Source: Antedon mediterranea
Lineage: Eukaryota; Echinodermata; Crinoidea; Comatulida; Antedonidae
NCBI RefSeq assembly: GCF_964355755.1
Contig: NC_092673.1
Location: forward strand, 20,529,001-20,589,000
DNA: 60,000 nt
Reading direction: 5' to 3'
The position numbers were made by a program, and so were the translations under genes. Position 1 is the stretch's first letter. Each line of letters begins with the position of its first letter. Shown here piece after piece: positions 1-14,300 of the stretch. The notes below the pieces were generated by a model that was not told where the DNA came from, ran no database searches, and saw only the letters and a program-made list of their open reading frames with translations.

Positions 1-2529
1 ATAGTCAGTACATTACCGGTGCTGCTTTCAACTGGTATTGAGATGCAATCATTTAACAATGGCAGAACAAAAATAACAGCGTATCAAATATAGCCGAGTT
101 ATTATTTCAATGATATCCTTGAAACTAACAAAGGTTCGAGGAAATTAAACAATTAATACCAATTGATCACTTAGATTTTATGTCGCAGATATTGGATTTA
201 GTAGATGCTCATTTTTAGTCAGTGGAACAAATATGATTTATTGCTTATAGAAGCAACGTCATAGTAAATAAATTATGATTCTGGCATCCCGATGATGATC
301 ACGTTTTTTATTTTGTTGAAATCATAGAAAAAATTGGTCTGCAAGGACTTAAAGTAAATTGAACTAAACTCCTTGAATACAAAAAGCAACATTTGGTGTG
401 TATTTATCATATGAACTACAAATCATTTAGTTAAGGTATAGATTTTTGATTTATTTTACCTTTTTCTCAATCAATTTGTGTGACTGAAACGGTTCCAAAT
501 AAGTGCATAAAACTCACGTGTAGATAGTCTTTAAATCTATGTTTCTAAACATCATTTTAAGCGTTAAATGTTATACAAACGATAAAAATCACATCGATTT
601 GAGTGAACTGAAACGGTTAAAAAAAAGTGCATAAAACTCACGTGTACTAATAGTACTAAAAATGTTAATCAATCGTTTATTGTTATAAAAATCAAAAATT
701 ACATCAAATTCAACGTTCCATGACACTCAATATGTTTTTAATATTCCTATACTCTTTAAAAAAATAAATTCATCATTTCAGCGTGTACATTCAATGATCA
801 ATCTTATTTTATTGTATCCTGGTGATTTTAGCCTATTGTAAGTTGTTATACTAGACCAACCAATCAGATGTCTTATCTCTGATACTATTTATTACGCGCT
901 ATCCTTACAACAAAATACATCTTATTCTTGTAGGTACGGTTGAAGTGTTGCGTTACGAGGAGCCAATCGCTTTCAAAAGTTTTCTGATCCATCGAATTGC
1001 GTTAATTGTTAGAAGCATGCGTTATGAGTAATGTTATTAAGGTTGTTCAACTGTTTGGTTTGACGATAAATATCAACTGCCGTTTTTTCTTTCAATTTTT
1101 AGAATTGGTCATTACTTGATGCTGGTCGTATGTGCCCTTATGCTTGTGTTGTAACACGTTTTGTACGCGTATAATCACTCACTACAGTATCTGATGTTGC
1201 GAACTTGGAGTAATCGCAGCCTTTTAAAAGCACCATGATCTCTTTGTCAACTATTCTTCTACAAGTATTTGTTATACTATCAGTGTATATAAAAGGTAAA
1301 ACAATTTTATTTATTAATTTTAAATACGCTTTCATATTGATATTATCAGTGTAGGCCTATACAAATTTTGTAATTAAAAAAATATAAATATATTATTTGA
1401 AAATTATTATCAGTGTATATAAAACAGATTTTTTGTTTAAATTAAAAAATATTAATTTATTAATTGGAATGTTTATACCCTGATTTGGCCTATATGTATA
1501 AATAGACGATTGGATTAACAATGACACAGCCAGTGTAAACATATCACGTATTACGTATTACACCGAAATGTGCTGTCAATTAAAAACGAAGCTATCTTTT
1601 ATCTCTCTTCCATTAAACTGATGCAAACCCATTTTTGTCTTTTATGATCATACATTCAATTAAATTCAATATGTCTAATTTTTAAAATCAAACTTAAAAC
1701 AAGAAAAAAGAGAAATTAAACATGTTTACGTACGGTATACTATAGGCCTATTCCATTTTTTTCTTTTTATGAACATACATTTTGTCTGATTCTTAAAACC
1801 AACCTTTGAAAAAGAAAAAAAAGAAATCAATCTCATTAATCAAAGATTACTTTTTATACGGTATACTATAATTTGTATCGATTTTCATTATTGATTTTAT
1901 TTTTTTTATCTATTAGTGATATTTGAGGTATTCAATTTTTCTAGTGTACTTTTTTCTTCTAAGCCTGGCAGGTTTGAACAGGTGGTGTACGTTTGTGATT
2001 TGTTATATGTATTGTTGTAAAAGAAAATAACAACATCATGTCCGCACTAAATTCATAATCATTTTCACAATTCCAACGGTGAATGCACGTAATATAATAC
2101 AAAAAGCAACGTAAAATATGTATTTCGCTTTCACAATGCTTCGCAATAAAAAAAAAGCTAATAAATGTTTAAAATATTTTATTATATTTATTACATTAGT
2201 TGTTACAATAAAAGATATAATAAAAGGTTTGTTATTGAAACTAATAAAGTATTATATTAAAAAATACAACTGTTACGTAATAATTATAACATACGGTAAT
2301 AATTTATGACGCGAAAGAATATTAAATTTACAGCTCTCCATGCAATTATGTTTTTTTACGCTTTATAGGCCCAATGACCAATAAATGTATTAACATTAAT
2401 TAAACACATGTTGCATAACATTTTCAACGATTCATATTTATTACTTTTAAAATTGCTTAGTATGAACGTAACTTTACTTACATTATATTTGATAATGTAT
2501 CGTGGACGAGCGCGTTCTAAAACTTCTTC

Positions 2530-2697
2530 TTTCTTCTTAACGTTTTCCGTCTTCCGACATTACGCTTTCCACAATTTGTTTCCATGTTTGTCTGTTTATG
2601 GCAGGATGGTTTGTTATTGTGTCTACATGTCCTTGTACGTCTTTCTTTATTTGATTCATCCAGTTATTTCTTGGTCTTCCTACGGGTCGTTTTACTA
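2530..2697 (-). mobile_element. LINE reverse-transcriptase tail, decayed
   Basis: The minus strand reads KRPVGRPRNNWMNQIKKDV, then NRQTWKQIVESVMSEDGKR and a stop. This fits the common C-terminal GRPRxxWxxxIxxD...RxxWRxxV pattern of non-LTR retrotransposon polyproteins. Nothing upstream is preserved. Confidence 0.6.
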
Positions 2698-3039
2698 AAA
2701 ATACCTCTTATTAACGCATTTCATCAAGCGTTTCTTCTTTTGGAGCGAAACAGAGTTCGTCTTTTTAAAAAAAAGGGAAAAAGAGATTGTCATGTTTGCG
2801 TTTCCTCATGACATAAAATATATATTATTTTAACCCGTCTATCATTAAACGTTAATAACAGGGGTACATGCGGGCAAATGCATCCGTAAGTAATACGGTA
2901 CGAGAAACGTATGAACATGGATGAAATACAATTATGGGATTTAGTAGTATTACTAGCAAGAAGTAGGCCGTTTAGCACTCAGACTCGTCTGTATCTAATC
3001 ACTTTCAACTTCTTCGTTTCTGAGGTTAAACTGAAATGC

Positions 3040-3790
3040 ATTTAAAAACGACAAAATCTTTATGGTAATTACAAAATATCTAGCATCCAACTGCTTTAGT
3101 GAAAACGTTATAAACTTGAAAAAGACATTTAAAACAACATCATACTATGATAATTTATACAAAATATTTTACCAGCATCCGTATTGCTTTAAAAATTTAC
3201 TGGACTTCAAAAACTAACAATTCTTTATGAAATTACACAATAAAATACATTAACATCATCCGACTGCTTTAAACAGAATAAACATGAATACCACATAACT
3301 ACCAGCATATTATGAGCGAGTCAAAAATGGCCGAGCGGTTGAGACAGGGGCGCCGTCCCGTACCTAAAGAATAGACAACATCGGCAAGCGATCGAGGCCG
3401 ACTAGCTCATAGTTCTGGTGGTGGAACAAGTCTTCTCTGATAAGGTCCAGTGTACACAGTTATAACCTTATTAAATTCATTATTCGAGATGAGTAGGGGG
3501 GTCACCCCAGTGAACTGGTTCACAAAATAGCCCCTGTATCAGGGGGATTACCACCTATCTGTTAGGACAGTGACTAATTTACTATTGGTAATCCTTGGCC
3601 ACATTGCCAAAAGACATAAAATAAAAATTAAAAATATGAATATAAAAAACCAACAAAATCGTTATGAAAATTACAAAATATTTTACCAGCATCCGTATTG
3701 CTTAAAAACTGACCGGACTTTAAAAAATGATAAGGTAAAATATATAAATAAAATAACACCCGTACTGACGTTAAAACATGGCTATGTAGT
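3040..3790. repeat. Diverged tandem repeats (about 100-130 bp units) split by the SINE-like insert
   Basis: ATTACAAAATATTTTACCAG-type blocks, each followed by CATCC..CTGCTTTA and a GGACTTYAAAAA block, recur at about 3068, 3160, 3230 and 3675 in the same orientation. The insert 3321-3600 separates them. Confidence 0.6.
3321..3600 (+). mobile_element. Possible tRNA(Leu/Ser)-related SINE
   Basis: TCAAAAATGGCCGAGCGGTT resembles the 5' half (A box) of Leu/Ser tRNAs. No clear B box follows, although GTTCTGGTGGTGGAACAAG lies near the expected place. A GC-richer body follows (GGGGGGTCACCCCAGTGAAC, CCCCTGTATCAGGGGG). It interrupts an array of diverged repeats. A single copy in the window, so family status is inferred. 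Confidence 0.45.
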
Positions 3791-4173
3791 TGCGTAGTAT
3801 AATATCAACAAAACACATATATTTCGGTAGTACAGTCAGAGTAGTAACATGTAGTGAAATAGACAAACGTCATATTTTTTTTTTTTTTGCTAGCATTTAA
3901 TGCATTTGGCTTGTTGTTAATTGAGAACGATTTGTAAAAATTAAACAAAATAATGTTTATTGATTAATGGACATTTTAATTGATCTGGTAATTGACATTT
4001 ATTTTATTCGGAGCATCCGATTTAACCTCAAATCATATAAATATAATTGTCCATAATAAATTCCTGATTTATCTGTGCATAAAAATGCCTAAGTACAGTT
4101 ATGAATAATTGCCTATATTAACGGATATAAACACAATAATATGTATCAAAAAAACGCACCAGTAACAGATGTG

Positions 4174-4182
4174 TATAAATAG
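4174..4182 (+). promoter_or_regulatory. Possible TATA box upstream of subunit 1
   Basis: TATAAATAG sits about 1.1 kb upstream of the first recognised coding exon of the plus-strand receptor gene. No start exon joining it to that gene could be found, so this is only a sequence match. Confidence 0.2.
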
Positions 4183-5314
4183 TTCCTCAGTGACATCACA
4201 AAAAGAGCACAAAGTTGAAACACGCAAAAAGAAAATTCGTACAATATCGCGCGTAAAACCTGTTTTTTACACATGGACGGACGTTAACTTGACGAATCGG
4301 AAACGTTAGTTACTGAGAATGCGCATTCAGAATTCCATTCACTTTTTGTGATGCGCAACCAATCAGAGTTCAGTATAGATGTTTGATTTTCGCAGATAGA
4401 TTCGTGTTTTATACGTAGATAAAGTGTTGGTTAATAACAGCGAAATCTTGACATGATTATTTTCTCAAATCACACTATTTGAAATATAACACGAGTTAAC
4501 ATTATCCATGGAAAAGCTACATCAATATATTATAATACGCAGCAAACTATAACTTCCTCTATACTATATATTACTATGCTGTTTTATTACTTGTATTTTA
4601 TGTGTTATGATGTTCCGATCGTTCTATTTATGTTTGTATATGTCAATGTGATTACCATGCTCTAACACTCATTCTTATCAATATTTGCTCAATAATTCAT
4701 TGGTTTGGTGTAGTATGTCCAATTATGACAACATAGATTGTAAATTCCTTTAATAATGTGTTTCTCTCAATGTTGTTAATAATTAGGCAAACATTATTTT
4801 CAATTACAATATCACACACGTGTTGATTGAGTCTCGAAGGAAGAATGTAATAACTCCCATTATATTACTCGTGTCAAGTTCGATTACGTACATTTCCTTT
4901 AGCCGTTTTTGTGAATTAATAACCAAAACCAATTGATTTTTAGTAAATGTTTTATTCTTTTGAAACCCCTTATTTCACTATATCTTAATTTCCGTCATGC
5001 CCGTTAGTATTTCTGCGAGTGCAGATGGAAATTGGTGAAATAAATAACGACCTTAATATTAAGTAGCTATTCAATTCTTGTTATTTACGTTTTATATAAT
5101 CATTATATACATTTAATGTATAGTTATTTTTCGTTTGTTATGCTTTCTTGCGGCTGTATTGCTCTGCTGCTATATTTTCGTTCATCATTACGATTATGAA
5201 TATTTTTTTTAAATTATTATTATTTTATTATAATTATTTATTCATTATCGCATATTATATTATACTTTTCCTAAGTTCTTTTTTTTTCTTTTAATTTCTT
5301 TTTTGTTTTACAAG

Positions 5315-8300
5315 ACATTACATGTTTCTTTACTTGTAGCGATGTGTGTTATTTCAGTATCTGTCACAGATCAGTACCACACGGCACTCATCAATGATCT
5401 TCTAGACGACAAGTACGACACGCGCGTGCGCCCTGTGCGCAACCCGGATACGGTCACACAACTGCAATTTCAATTCTTTATTGCACATGTACTTGATATG
5501 GTAATTAAACACACTTTTATTACTTTATGAATTATCAAGTTATACACCTGTCGATAATTGTAGACAGGTATTATCCGAATAAAGTACTTCAAATAGACCT
5601 ACCAACATTTAAACATTAGAAAGTTAATATTTAGAATCATTTTATCTGATTGTTTCGTAGCAGCACTTGTCGATATTGTTAAGCTATATTACAGCAGAAC
5701 CCTTGTTAAGGGCCTTTCACACCTGCTCTGGCACGGTTCCGGTCCGGCGACGGCAAATCCAATCGAACGTCAATGTTTCGTTTTCACGCGGCTACGAGCA
5801 TATCGATTGGTGCTTGGCCGCGTGGAGCGTCGTAAAAACGAAACATTGGTGTTCGATTCGCCGGACCGGAACCGTGCCGGAACAGGTGTGAAAGGCCCTT
5901 AACCCAACAAAGTGTCCCATAGGGGTTCCCCTAGCTAAGAGTTTACCGTAGTGTTAATACATAGATTTTCCTCCATTATTTACATTAAACAGTATCCCTT
6001 TTATAAGAGTGTCCTCTGAAAAAATGTGTCCCAAAGAAGGGCTTCTGCTCTTATTTTACTTGGGAATAAAAGTAGGTCTAACCGTGCAATTGGAAACTAC
6101 TAAAGCTTGGTTCCCACTAGTGACGCAACGCAATTACATAGACCAATCACAACCGAAAGTTTGAATAATCGATCGCTTGTGATTGGCCTAATCACACGTT
6201 GCAATGGGAACCGAGCTTAAGTATGTTGATCCTTTATGGTCGATCCAATGCAGTTCTCAAATATTAGACCACCACCCAATAGTTGTGAAATATCAATGAT
6301 AACACTATATCAGTCACTTTGGCAATTTCCGCAGTAAAGATTTTACACACGATTACCTCATTAGGAAATTTATATTCATGATGATATGTTTTGTTAACAG
6401 TTTAGTTTTGAATAGATGCAAGTGAAAAAATATTGTATAATAACATGCTTGTACAAGTGTAAATACACAAACTGTATTTATTTCTCCAGGTGATTGTAGC
6501 CAATGTTTTTGTTATCATCCCTGGGATTTGTGGCCTTAACTTAACGACCTGCTTTTGAAATTCAGTCTTAAGTTCCGCAATTAATAATATTTTTGTTTGC
6601 ATTTCTTAAAGGATGAACGAAAGCAAACGTTAACAAGCAGTACATGGTTAACAATGGTAAGTTTTTTTAATGTTTTTATGGAAATATTTATACAACTTAT
6701 TAAAAAAATTTTGAAATGAATGATGAAGATAACCAAAGAATTTATATACAGTTATGATGCTTGAAAACAAAAATGTTAACGCTGCAGTAGGCATATCGTC
6801 TTTGTGTTAAGCGTGGTTCCCACTAGCGTAACGCAACGCAAGTGAATTGACCAATCACAAGCGATGACTTATTCGCTTGTGATTGCTAAAAGCTTGGTTC
6901 CCCCTAGAACGTAACACAAGGACGTAAACGCAACGCAAGCGTTTTAACCAATGACAAGCGAACTTATAGACAGTTAGCAATCACAAGCGAATAAACCATC
7001 GCTTGTGATTGGTCAATTCATTTGCGTTGCATTACGTCCTTGCGTTGCGTCGCTAATGGGAACCACGCTTAACTGTCTATAACGCTTGTCATTGGTTAAA
7101 ACGCTTGCGTTGCGTTTACGTCCTTGCGTTACGTTCTAGTGGGAACCAAGCTTTAACTTTTGTTTTGCTTTTTAAACCTTTACTACTTTTGTAAGTATAG
7201 AAAAAAAAAATTTAATATGAAAAAAACAAGGTAGGCCTAATATGGAATATAAAGTGAATTTACAAATTTAAAATGTTATAGGCCGCACCGCTGATGAAGT
7301 TGATAAAATTGTAATAATAATAGTTCATTCTTATATAGCGCATATACTCAAGCTCTCAATGCGCTGCACATTATTACCACAGTCATTTTTAGGATCAAAC
7401 ACGTATGAAAACATACTCCCATAATGCAGCTAGTAATCAGTGTCTTGATCTAACCGGGTACCCATTTATACACCTGGGTGGAGAGAGGCAAACGCAAGTA
7501 AAGTATCTTGCCTAAGGATACAAGCAATGCGACGAGTTGGATTCGAACCTCGATCTCACGATCAGCAGTCGAACGTCCAACACACTGCGCCACACGCCCT
7601 CATAATGGGGAATGTGAAAAAGTGGTGTTTACGCCACAAAAGAGAAAAGAAAATATTTATACAATATTTCTACGTACGATGTCTCTGTGATGGTTGAATT
7701 ATAGCAATATAGCATGGTACAATGTATTTAAATGTGTAGAGAATCATTAATCACTTTATACTGACATTTGGTTATTAAATGTTTATGACAAGTATTATAT
7801 TCAAGTTACAGAGACGTGATTTGAATAATCAATGGCAGGTGATTATCGCGCTGTACTATGTCTAGAGACAATAAACTGCAGGGCTGTTTCATGTCAAGCG
7901 ACGGCCTATCCATAACATAAAAAAATGAAATTCACTGTTTAACACATAACTGAACCTAACCCCTCTAAATAATCTCTCTTAAAACACAAACCACATCGAC
8001 AAGGTTCGAACCATTGTCTTCAAGATTGGGTGTGTCTCACTCTAGACTTGTAATCTAAAGTATTATACGTATAAAACGCCATGTATACCAACATATGTAT
8101 CTTTTTACCAATATAGGTTGATCGCAGTCTACAATCTAGTCTTATTCGTAATACTGCATGCTCCATTATAAAGATTGTCCGAATGCAAAAAAACATGAAA
8201 ACGATTATTATAATGATTACCTTAATATCATAAGTAATGCTGTTATGTTTGTAACGTTATACATTTTATATATATTGATGTGATCTGTCTTACTGAAATC

Positions 8301-11300
8301 TACTTTATAGTATTTGCGCGATTAAAACACGCGAAAAATATAAACCTGTATGGATTTTATAGAAAAAGTATCAAACAGAGATATAAAAGGGAAGGAAGGA
8401 TCAAACAGATGCTAATCAACAAAATCAAAACAAATTAATCTACAAGAAATTTACCAACTGCAGCCTTCATCATTTGGCAAAATTTAAAAAATGTAGACAT
8501 GATGACATCATATCACTACCGTATTTGGGCAAATCAAACTTTTTTGTCACATAAAGGTTGATAGTGTAGATAGAGCTTAGTAATAATAGGCCTATGTATG
8601 ATTTCCCTATATTGAAATGTTGCTTGTTTTCACAGAACATTTTTTATTCTAAATTTTACTTTTATCAAAATTGTATATATTAAAGATTGATTTTCGTAGA
8701 CCTGTTAAAACCATGGACACGTGAACACCAATAATACGTACGTACGTATTTAAGTGCGCAAAAGATATTTGATCATAAATTAAAATATTCTGTCTTGAAT
8801 GCAATGACCATACGTCAACTCGACATGAAAGTATAATTGACCGTAAATAAAAGCATGGAAGTCCAAAGGGAGATATATTTACAAGACGTACATTTTGCCC
8901 TGAGGACTACGTTAAGCTTGCTGATGCACAATGTATTGATATTACTAACAGTTCTGACATATATGTATCTACAAATGAAGAAGAAAAACATTGTTGTCTG
9001 TCTAAACTGAGAATTAAAATCCTTATGTTTGCCAGTTAAAATTATTAATGCTATCTATATCGTGATGGGCATCATCTTATAACATTACAATTGTCGAAGT
9101 TAGTTTTCATTGTCATTGATATCATTATAATCAGTATAATCTCAATCCTCATAATTATTTCTCAATATCTTATCGGTGAAGCCCACTCGTTAAGCTTGGT
9201 TCCCACTAGAACGTAACACAAGGACGTAAACGCAACGCAAGCGTTTTAACCAATGACAAGCGAAGTTATAGACAGTTAGCAATCACAAGCGAATAAGCCA
9301 TCGCTTGTGATTGGTCAATTCACTTGCGTTGCGTTACGTCCCTGCGTTGCGTCGCTAGTGGGAACCACGCTTTAGGGCAATGTCTGCTTTTTCAAAAACA
9401 AATTTTTTCTACAAACTTTCTTCCTACGTGTTACAATGTAGGCCTACATATTAATTTTCATTGTGAATGTGTGCGATACTGTTCATTATACAAGTAACAG
9501 TTAAGACCAGTTTACATAGACGAGCGGTAACTGTAATACAAATAGAATCTACCATATTCCTTATGACTATTTACACACAACGCGGAGCTGAAAAGCAGCT
9601 GTTTCCGGTGAGGATGAATACAGATTCTAGGGACAAGCTACGCGGTTTTCCGCTTACCGTTACCGCTCGTCTGTTTAAATTGGCTTTTTACGCGTTGTTT
9701 TTCTACATCGTTCATTCTATCTTAAACACCAACTGAACCTTTAAACCCGACTTGAGAAATCCTTTTACATTGTGATTTATTACTGGCATCACAAATTGTC
9801 TGTTCCGGACGATTATGGTAATGCCCAATGTGATAGTCCAAAGTGATACAATATAAATAGTTAAGCCTATTTGTCTTAATTATATCTTCAATAAAGTTAT
9901 TTTTAGAATATCTGAATTGTATTATGAATACTTAAAAAGGCAGTTTATTATTCATATTTATTGAGTACGTTATGAAGATGACTTTAACTTAATATGACTA
10001 AGTTACTAGCACTTCTTCTCAGATGTTACTATTATACAACACTTAAAACATATTCGCATAATTTTTTCCTTTTATTTTTAATTCAGTGGATTGGTATGAA
10101 AACACATAAAACATAATTCGCACTTTTTAAGTCACTCTCAAAGTCACTCTGAACATATTTTTTCATTTCATTTATTTATTTTCCACACATTAAACAAAAA
10201 ATAACAGATGTTTATACTTTAGAAAAGAAAAAAAGATAAAAGGTGAAAGGAGATCAAAATAAGTAATAATTACTTTAAGCATTGATCACCTGAATGATTT
10301 AATTTAATTATACACATTTTAACAAATAATATTATACAAATAATGAATGTTTATGAGTGCAATGGTACAAATAATGGCACGAGGTGAATGATGAAAGGTT
10401 ATATCAACGAGGCAAAGCCGAGTTGATATAACCTTTCATCATTCACCAAGTGCCATTATTTGTACCATTACACGAATACAAAACATTCATTATTTGTTTT
10501 ATATAACATCTAGACGTTTTTTTTTCGTACACAAAAATGTTTCAAAAAGTACTATTTAACGATCGTTGAATAGTGCGTACTATTGCACGCCATGTGACCC
10601 ACATTCGTCCAATCAAATGACAGGAATTTATATAGGTGTTATATAATATTTGTTATTATGTTCTTTAAATGTATATCGTGTAAGCATTCAGTCTGTCTAT
10701 TGTTAGTTTCTATACCGTAATAAACTCTTTGATTAGGAATATTCAAAAATGCCAAATCACCATGAATAAAATAACTTATTACACATCAATAATAAAACGC
10801 ATTAACCTTTCGGTTTTCAGCAACATGGATTATTTACTTTTCAAAAGGTTTGTTACTGTATCTTAAAGGTTTTTGTGTAAAGCTCTGTCTACATTATCAA
10901 ACAGTAGTTTGACAAACAACACTGTGATCTGCCTAATGACATCATCATAAAGTTTGATAATATAGATAGAGCTTTTTACTTTTAGTAATTATCTTAATTA
11001 GGATGATCATATTGAAAATGAATATGTGCGTTGTAAGAATTCAAACATCTTGATATCTTATAAATGATGACGTGGTCGAGAATGTTAAAGCATATACTTC
11101 CCAAAAGAAAACACTGAAAACGCTGACAGCGTTTAACACATGAAATGTGATAATCTGAAAATCGTAAATTGCTTAAGTTATTTTCTCACCTTCCTAATTC
11201 TTGATTGTAGACAAACGCTTTTGAAGAGTAAATTATTTATAAAATGAGTGTATTTAAGTTCACCTAGCATAGAAATAATTTGAAAATTGCACAAAAACAC

Positions 11301-14300
11301 AGTTGGTGAAAACTGATTTCTTTTTTTTTTATTCAGAAAACAATAATTCTCGGGATGGGAATTATAATTCCCTCCCCAACCGATTATAAAATAAATGTAA
11401 TATTAAAATTAAAGAGCACTGTAGTGCTAGTAACATATTTGCCACGAGGATAATACCCTCTTTTTATGAGCATGTCTATGGTTTTAGAATAAGAGTTTGA
11501 AATACTGAAAAGATCTTGTTAGGTGTACTACGAACTATATGTTACGATCTTCAAATCTCTTCACTAAAGGTGATAAAATTCCTATTTTTGTGTGATTTTC
11601 CGTTTTGTATTGTTTTATGTATATATGGAATCAATCAATCAAATGTGTTTTCATTTTATTTTCTCTTTCAGATTTGGACGGACGAATTTTTGACATGGGA
11701 TCCAAGTGATTATGGAAACTTAACAAAGTTTGTTGTTCCTGCAAAGGATATATGGCTTCCTGATATATATTTCTACGAGAGGTTTGCATTATTACTATAA
11801 CCATGCTTTGTATGTTAGTATGTGAGTTGTATTTTTTGTTTGCAAAATCTATTCAAGTTAATCAAGAGACGGCAAGTCGAAATATCAGTGACGTAACAAA
11901 AGCTTATTAAAATCTCGAGTTATCTCCATCTTTAATATGGATCGAAAAATTAAATAGCACGCCCTCTCCCGTTCTCTGAATTTTTCACTCAGTCGCTTAT
12001 TTTTTTCATACTTATTATAATAACAATAAAAAGTTATTTATTTTTTACTCTTATTTAAAAAGTGACTTTACTTGTTGGTTTAACGAGATAGTGATTTATA
12101 ATTACCTAAATTGAAGCCCAATTTGTGCACTTGATTATAACATGTTTTGCTTCATTTAGTTTCTCAAAACTAATATTTATAATCGCTTCATTAGGCTACT
12201 ACTGTTAAAATTAATTACAAAGTAATTTAGCATTCAAAGTTGGAAATGACAATACATTTGTTTTATATTACACCTTAATAATCTTAATACTTAGTACTAC
12301 TGAACTAACCTATTAAACTAATATTGACTAAACAAATGCGACTAAAACAATTAACACCGAAGGGTAGAAATTACCTCATGCAATGAATCGTTACTGATGT
12401 ATACATTCGTCGTTTATTTTCTTTGTGTTCTACATTGATATACGAACTAAACAACCTGAATATTAACGTATAAGATAATTATATTTGATGATGAGAATGG
12501 ATGAAATGCATGATTTAGAGAATAATTTCTATTTACGTTTATTTTCAGTTTGAATGCATTCTCTATATTGATTTTTCTGTACTACCTTATTCTTATAAAT
12601 ATTTAAAAAGAAGAAGAAATTAGAAACTGTACAAAAACAAAAATGAAATAAAAACATAACTTTGGTTAATTAATAATAAACTGAAATACGATCGATTTGT
12701 ATTAACAAGATCGGTATTTGCAGATTGTGCAGTACCTCTTCGATTTTTTTGCTAAAAAAGTCCTATAATCCTTCTAAAACAGCAAACTAACTTCAACAAG
12801 TCATTTGAATAATCCGCGATCATTTTAAACAAATCCGTAAACATTTCAACAAGTCCGCGAACATTTAGACAAGCTTTCAAATGACGGTATTGCAAAATGT
12901 GAACTATTTTTTGCTCATGATCTGTTCTTCGCTAGAATACATCGTACAATAATTTAGAAGCCTACTTCAGTAGTACTACTCTTCCTAAAAATAAGCTTCG
13001 ATGCTCAATTTTTTTCAAAAAGTTCTAAATAGAACATCAAAATTATCACTAATCGTTTTTTTCTGTTCACAAATCGGTTAATGAAAGATAAACGATAAAC
13101 CTTGAAGCCAGAGCAATTATGGAAGTAAATTTAGTAGTTGATGATGAATAGCCAAGCCCGTGGCTAGAGTACCGTAATTCCTCTAGTGTCAAAATCAACA
13201 AAATTATGCATAATTTTCAGGCAAACAGATCATTTTACATAATATATACAGCTCCATTGATACGTATATAATCCGAAACACTACGCAAGCAAAATGAAGA
13301 TTAATTCTAGATTTGTTATTATGGGCTAATAAAAAATATGATTCTTCTTCCAAAATTACTATGTCTCCGTAACTGACTATGAAAATACGAATATATAATA
13401 ATATTGATGATTCTACAATGCGATATTGGTCTCATTATCGGACAGGTAGAATAATACCAATCCTTTATAATATTAATATTTATGAATTTAAATCATTGCT
13501 TAGTTTAAAAAGCTTACCGACATGCTATGGCTAATCACCATCGCGTACACGATTGTTGATGATTACATTAATTTCGTACTACAACAACTGAATTTCAACT
13601 GCAGGCTTGCCTTCTAAGTTACAAAACACCAAAAAGTATTGACATTATTATTCTAATCTATTGATGGTTTTGAATTATACTGACATATGAAGCCCGTAAT
13701 GTTACTACATTTATCATGTTGTCAACATACTTGATACATGTTAGTTAGGCCGTTATGAAATAAATGTGATTGCTGTAGGCGATTCTTTCCCAGTAGACCG
13801 GTTCTTTGAAATGCCATTTTTCATGTAGTGAGTATTTGTCATTTTCTTCAGTAATTGTCATTTTCTTCAACACTTTCTGTGATGCTAAGTAATACCTCCA
13901 TGTTAATTTATGTCATTCATTTTTATTTCTTTTACTGACATGTTCGTGAACAAAATCGGCAACAAATAAATGAATCGCCTTTAGCTATACAATTCAAGCT
14001 TAAATATGCCATAGTGTAATGGAATATATCATTTAAACAGTTAAATAAGAAGTATGTAATCGATGACAGTCTATTTGAATTAATTTCAAAATAAAATAAC
14101 ACGGTAGAATTATTGTTAAACATGATTATTATGACGATTACGGTATAGGATACAAATAATGAATCCGAATGGTGAGATTATTTCATGAAGTTGTTTCTAT
14201 TTATAACGAGGCGGAGAAAGAGGATCATATTGGTGACGACAAGGCTGTGCTGATGATTTGGAGGTTTGTGTGGAACATGGATGCTGTATAGTGATCTTTA

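Larger units (their letters stand above)
1..5300. other. Intergenic, no gene supported
   Basis: AT-rich DNA. It holds a 40 bp direct repeat (ACTGAAACGGTTCC...GTGCATAAAACTCACGTGTA at about 487-523 and 609-645), repeated TATCAGTGTATATAAAA blocks at 1276-1425, a diverged duplication ending ACGGTATACTATA (1731 and 1857), the LINE tail at 2530 and the SINE-like insert at 3321. Short open frames show no domain. If the subunit 1 signal-peptide exon is in the window it should lie in this interval. Confidence 0.6.

Noticed and set aside
5342-5344. ATG as start codon of receptor subunit 1
   Set aside because: It would leave a signal peptide of only about nine residues before the mature N-terminus; the frame upstream is hydrophobic and a splice acceptor is likely there.
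5667-5891. 74-codon open frame
   Set aside because: It lies across the TTAA foldback MITE at 5706-5902 and reads through its inverted arms.
7560-7600. tRNA gene on the minus strand
   Set aside because: A- and B-box-like sequences are present but no cloverleaf forms, and the downstream sequence is a SINE body shared with another locus.
9467-9736. 89-codon open frame
   Set aside because: It coincides with a MITE (9503-9688) and has no domain.
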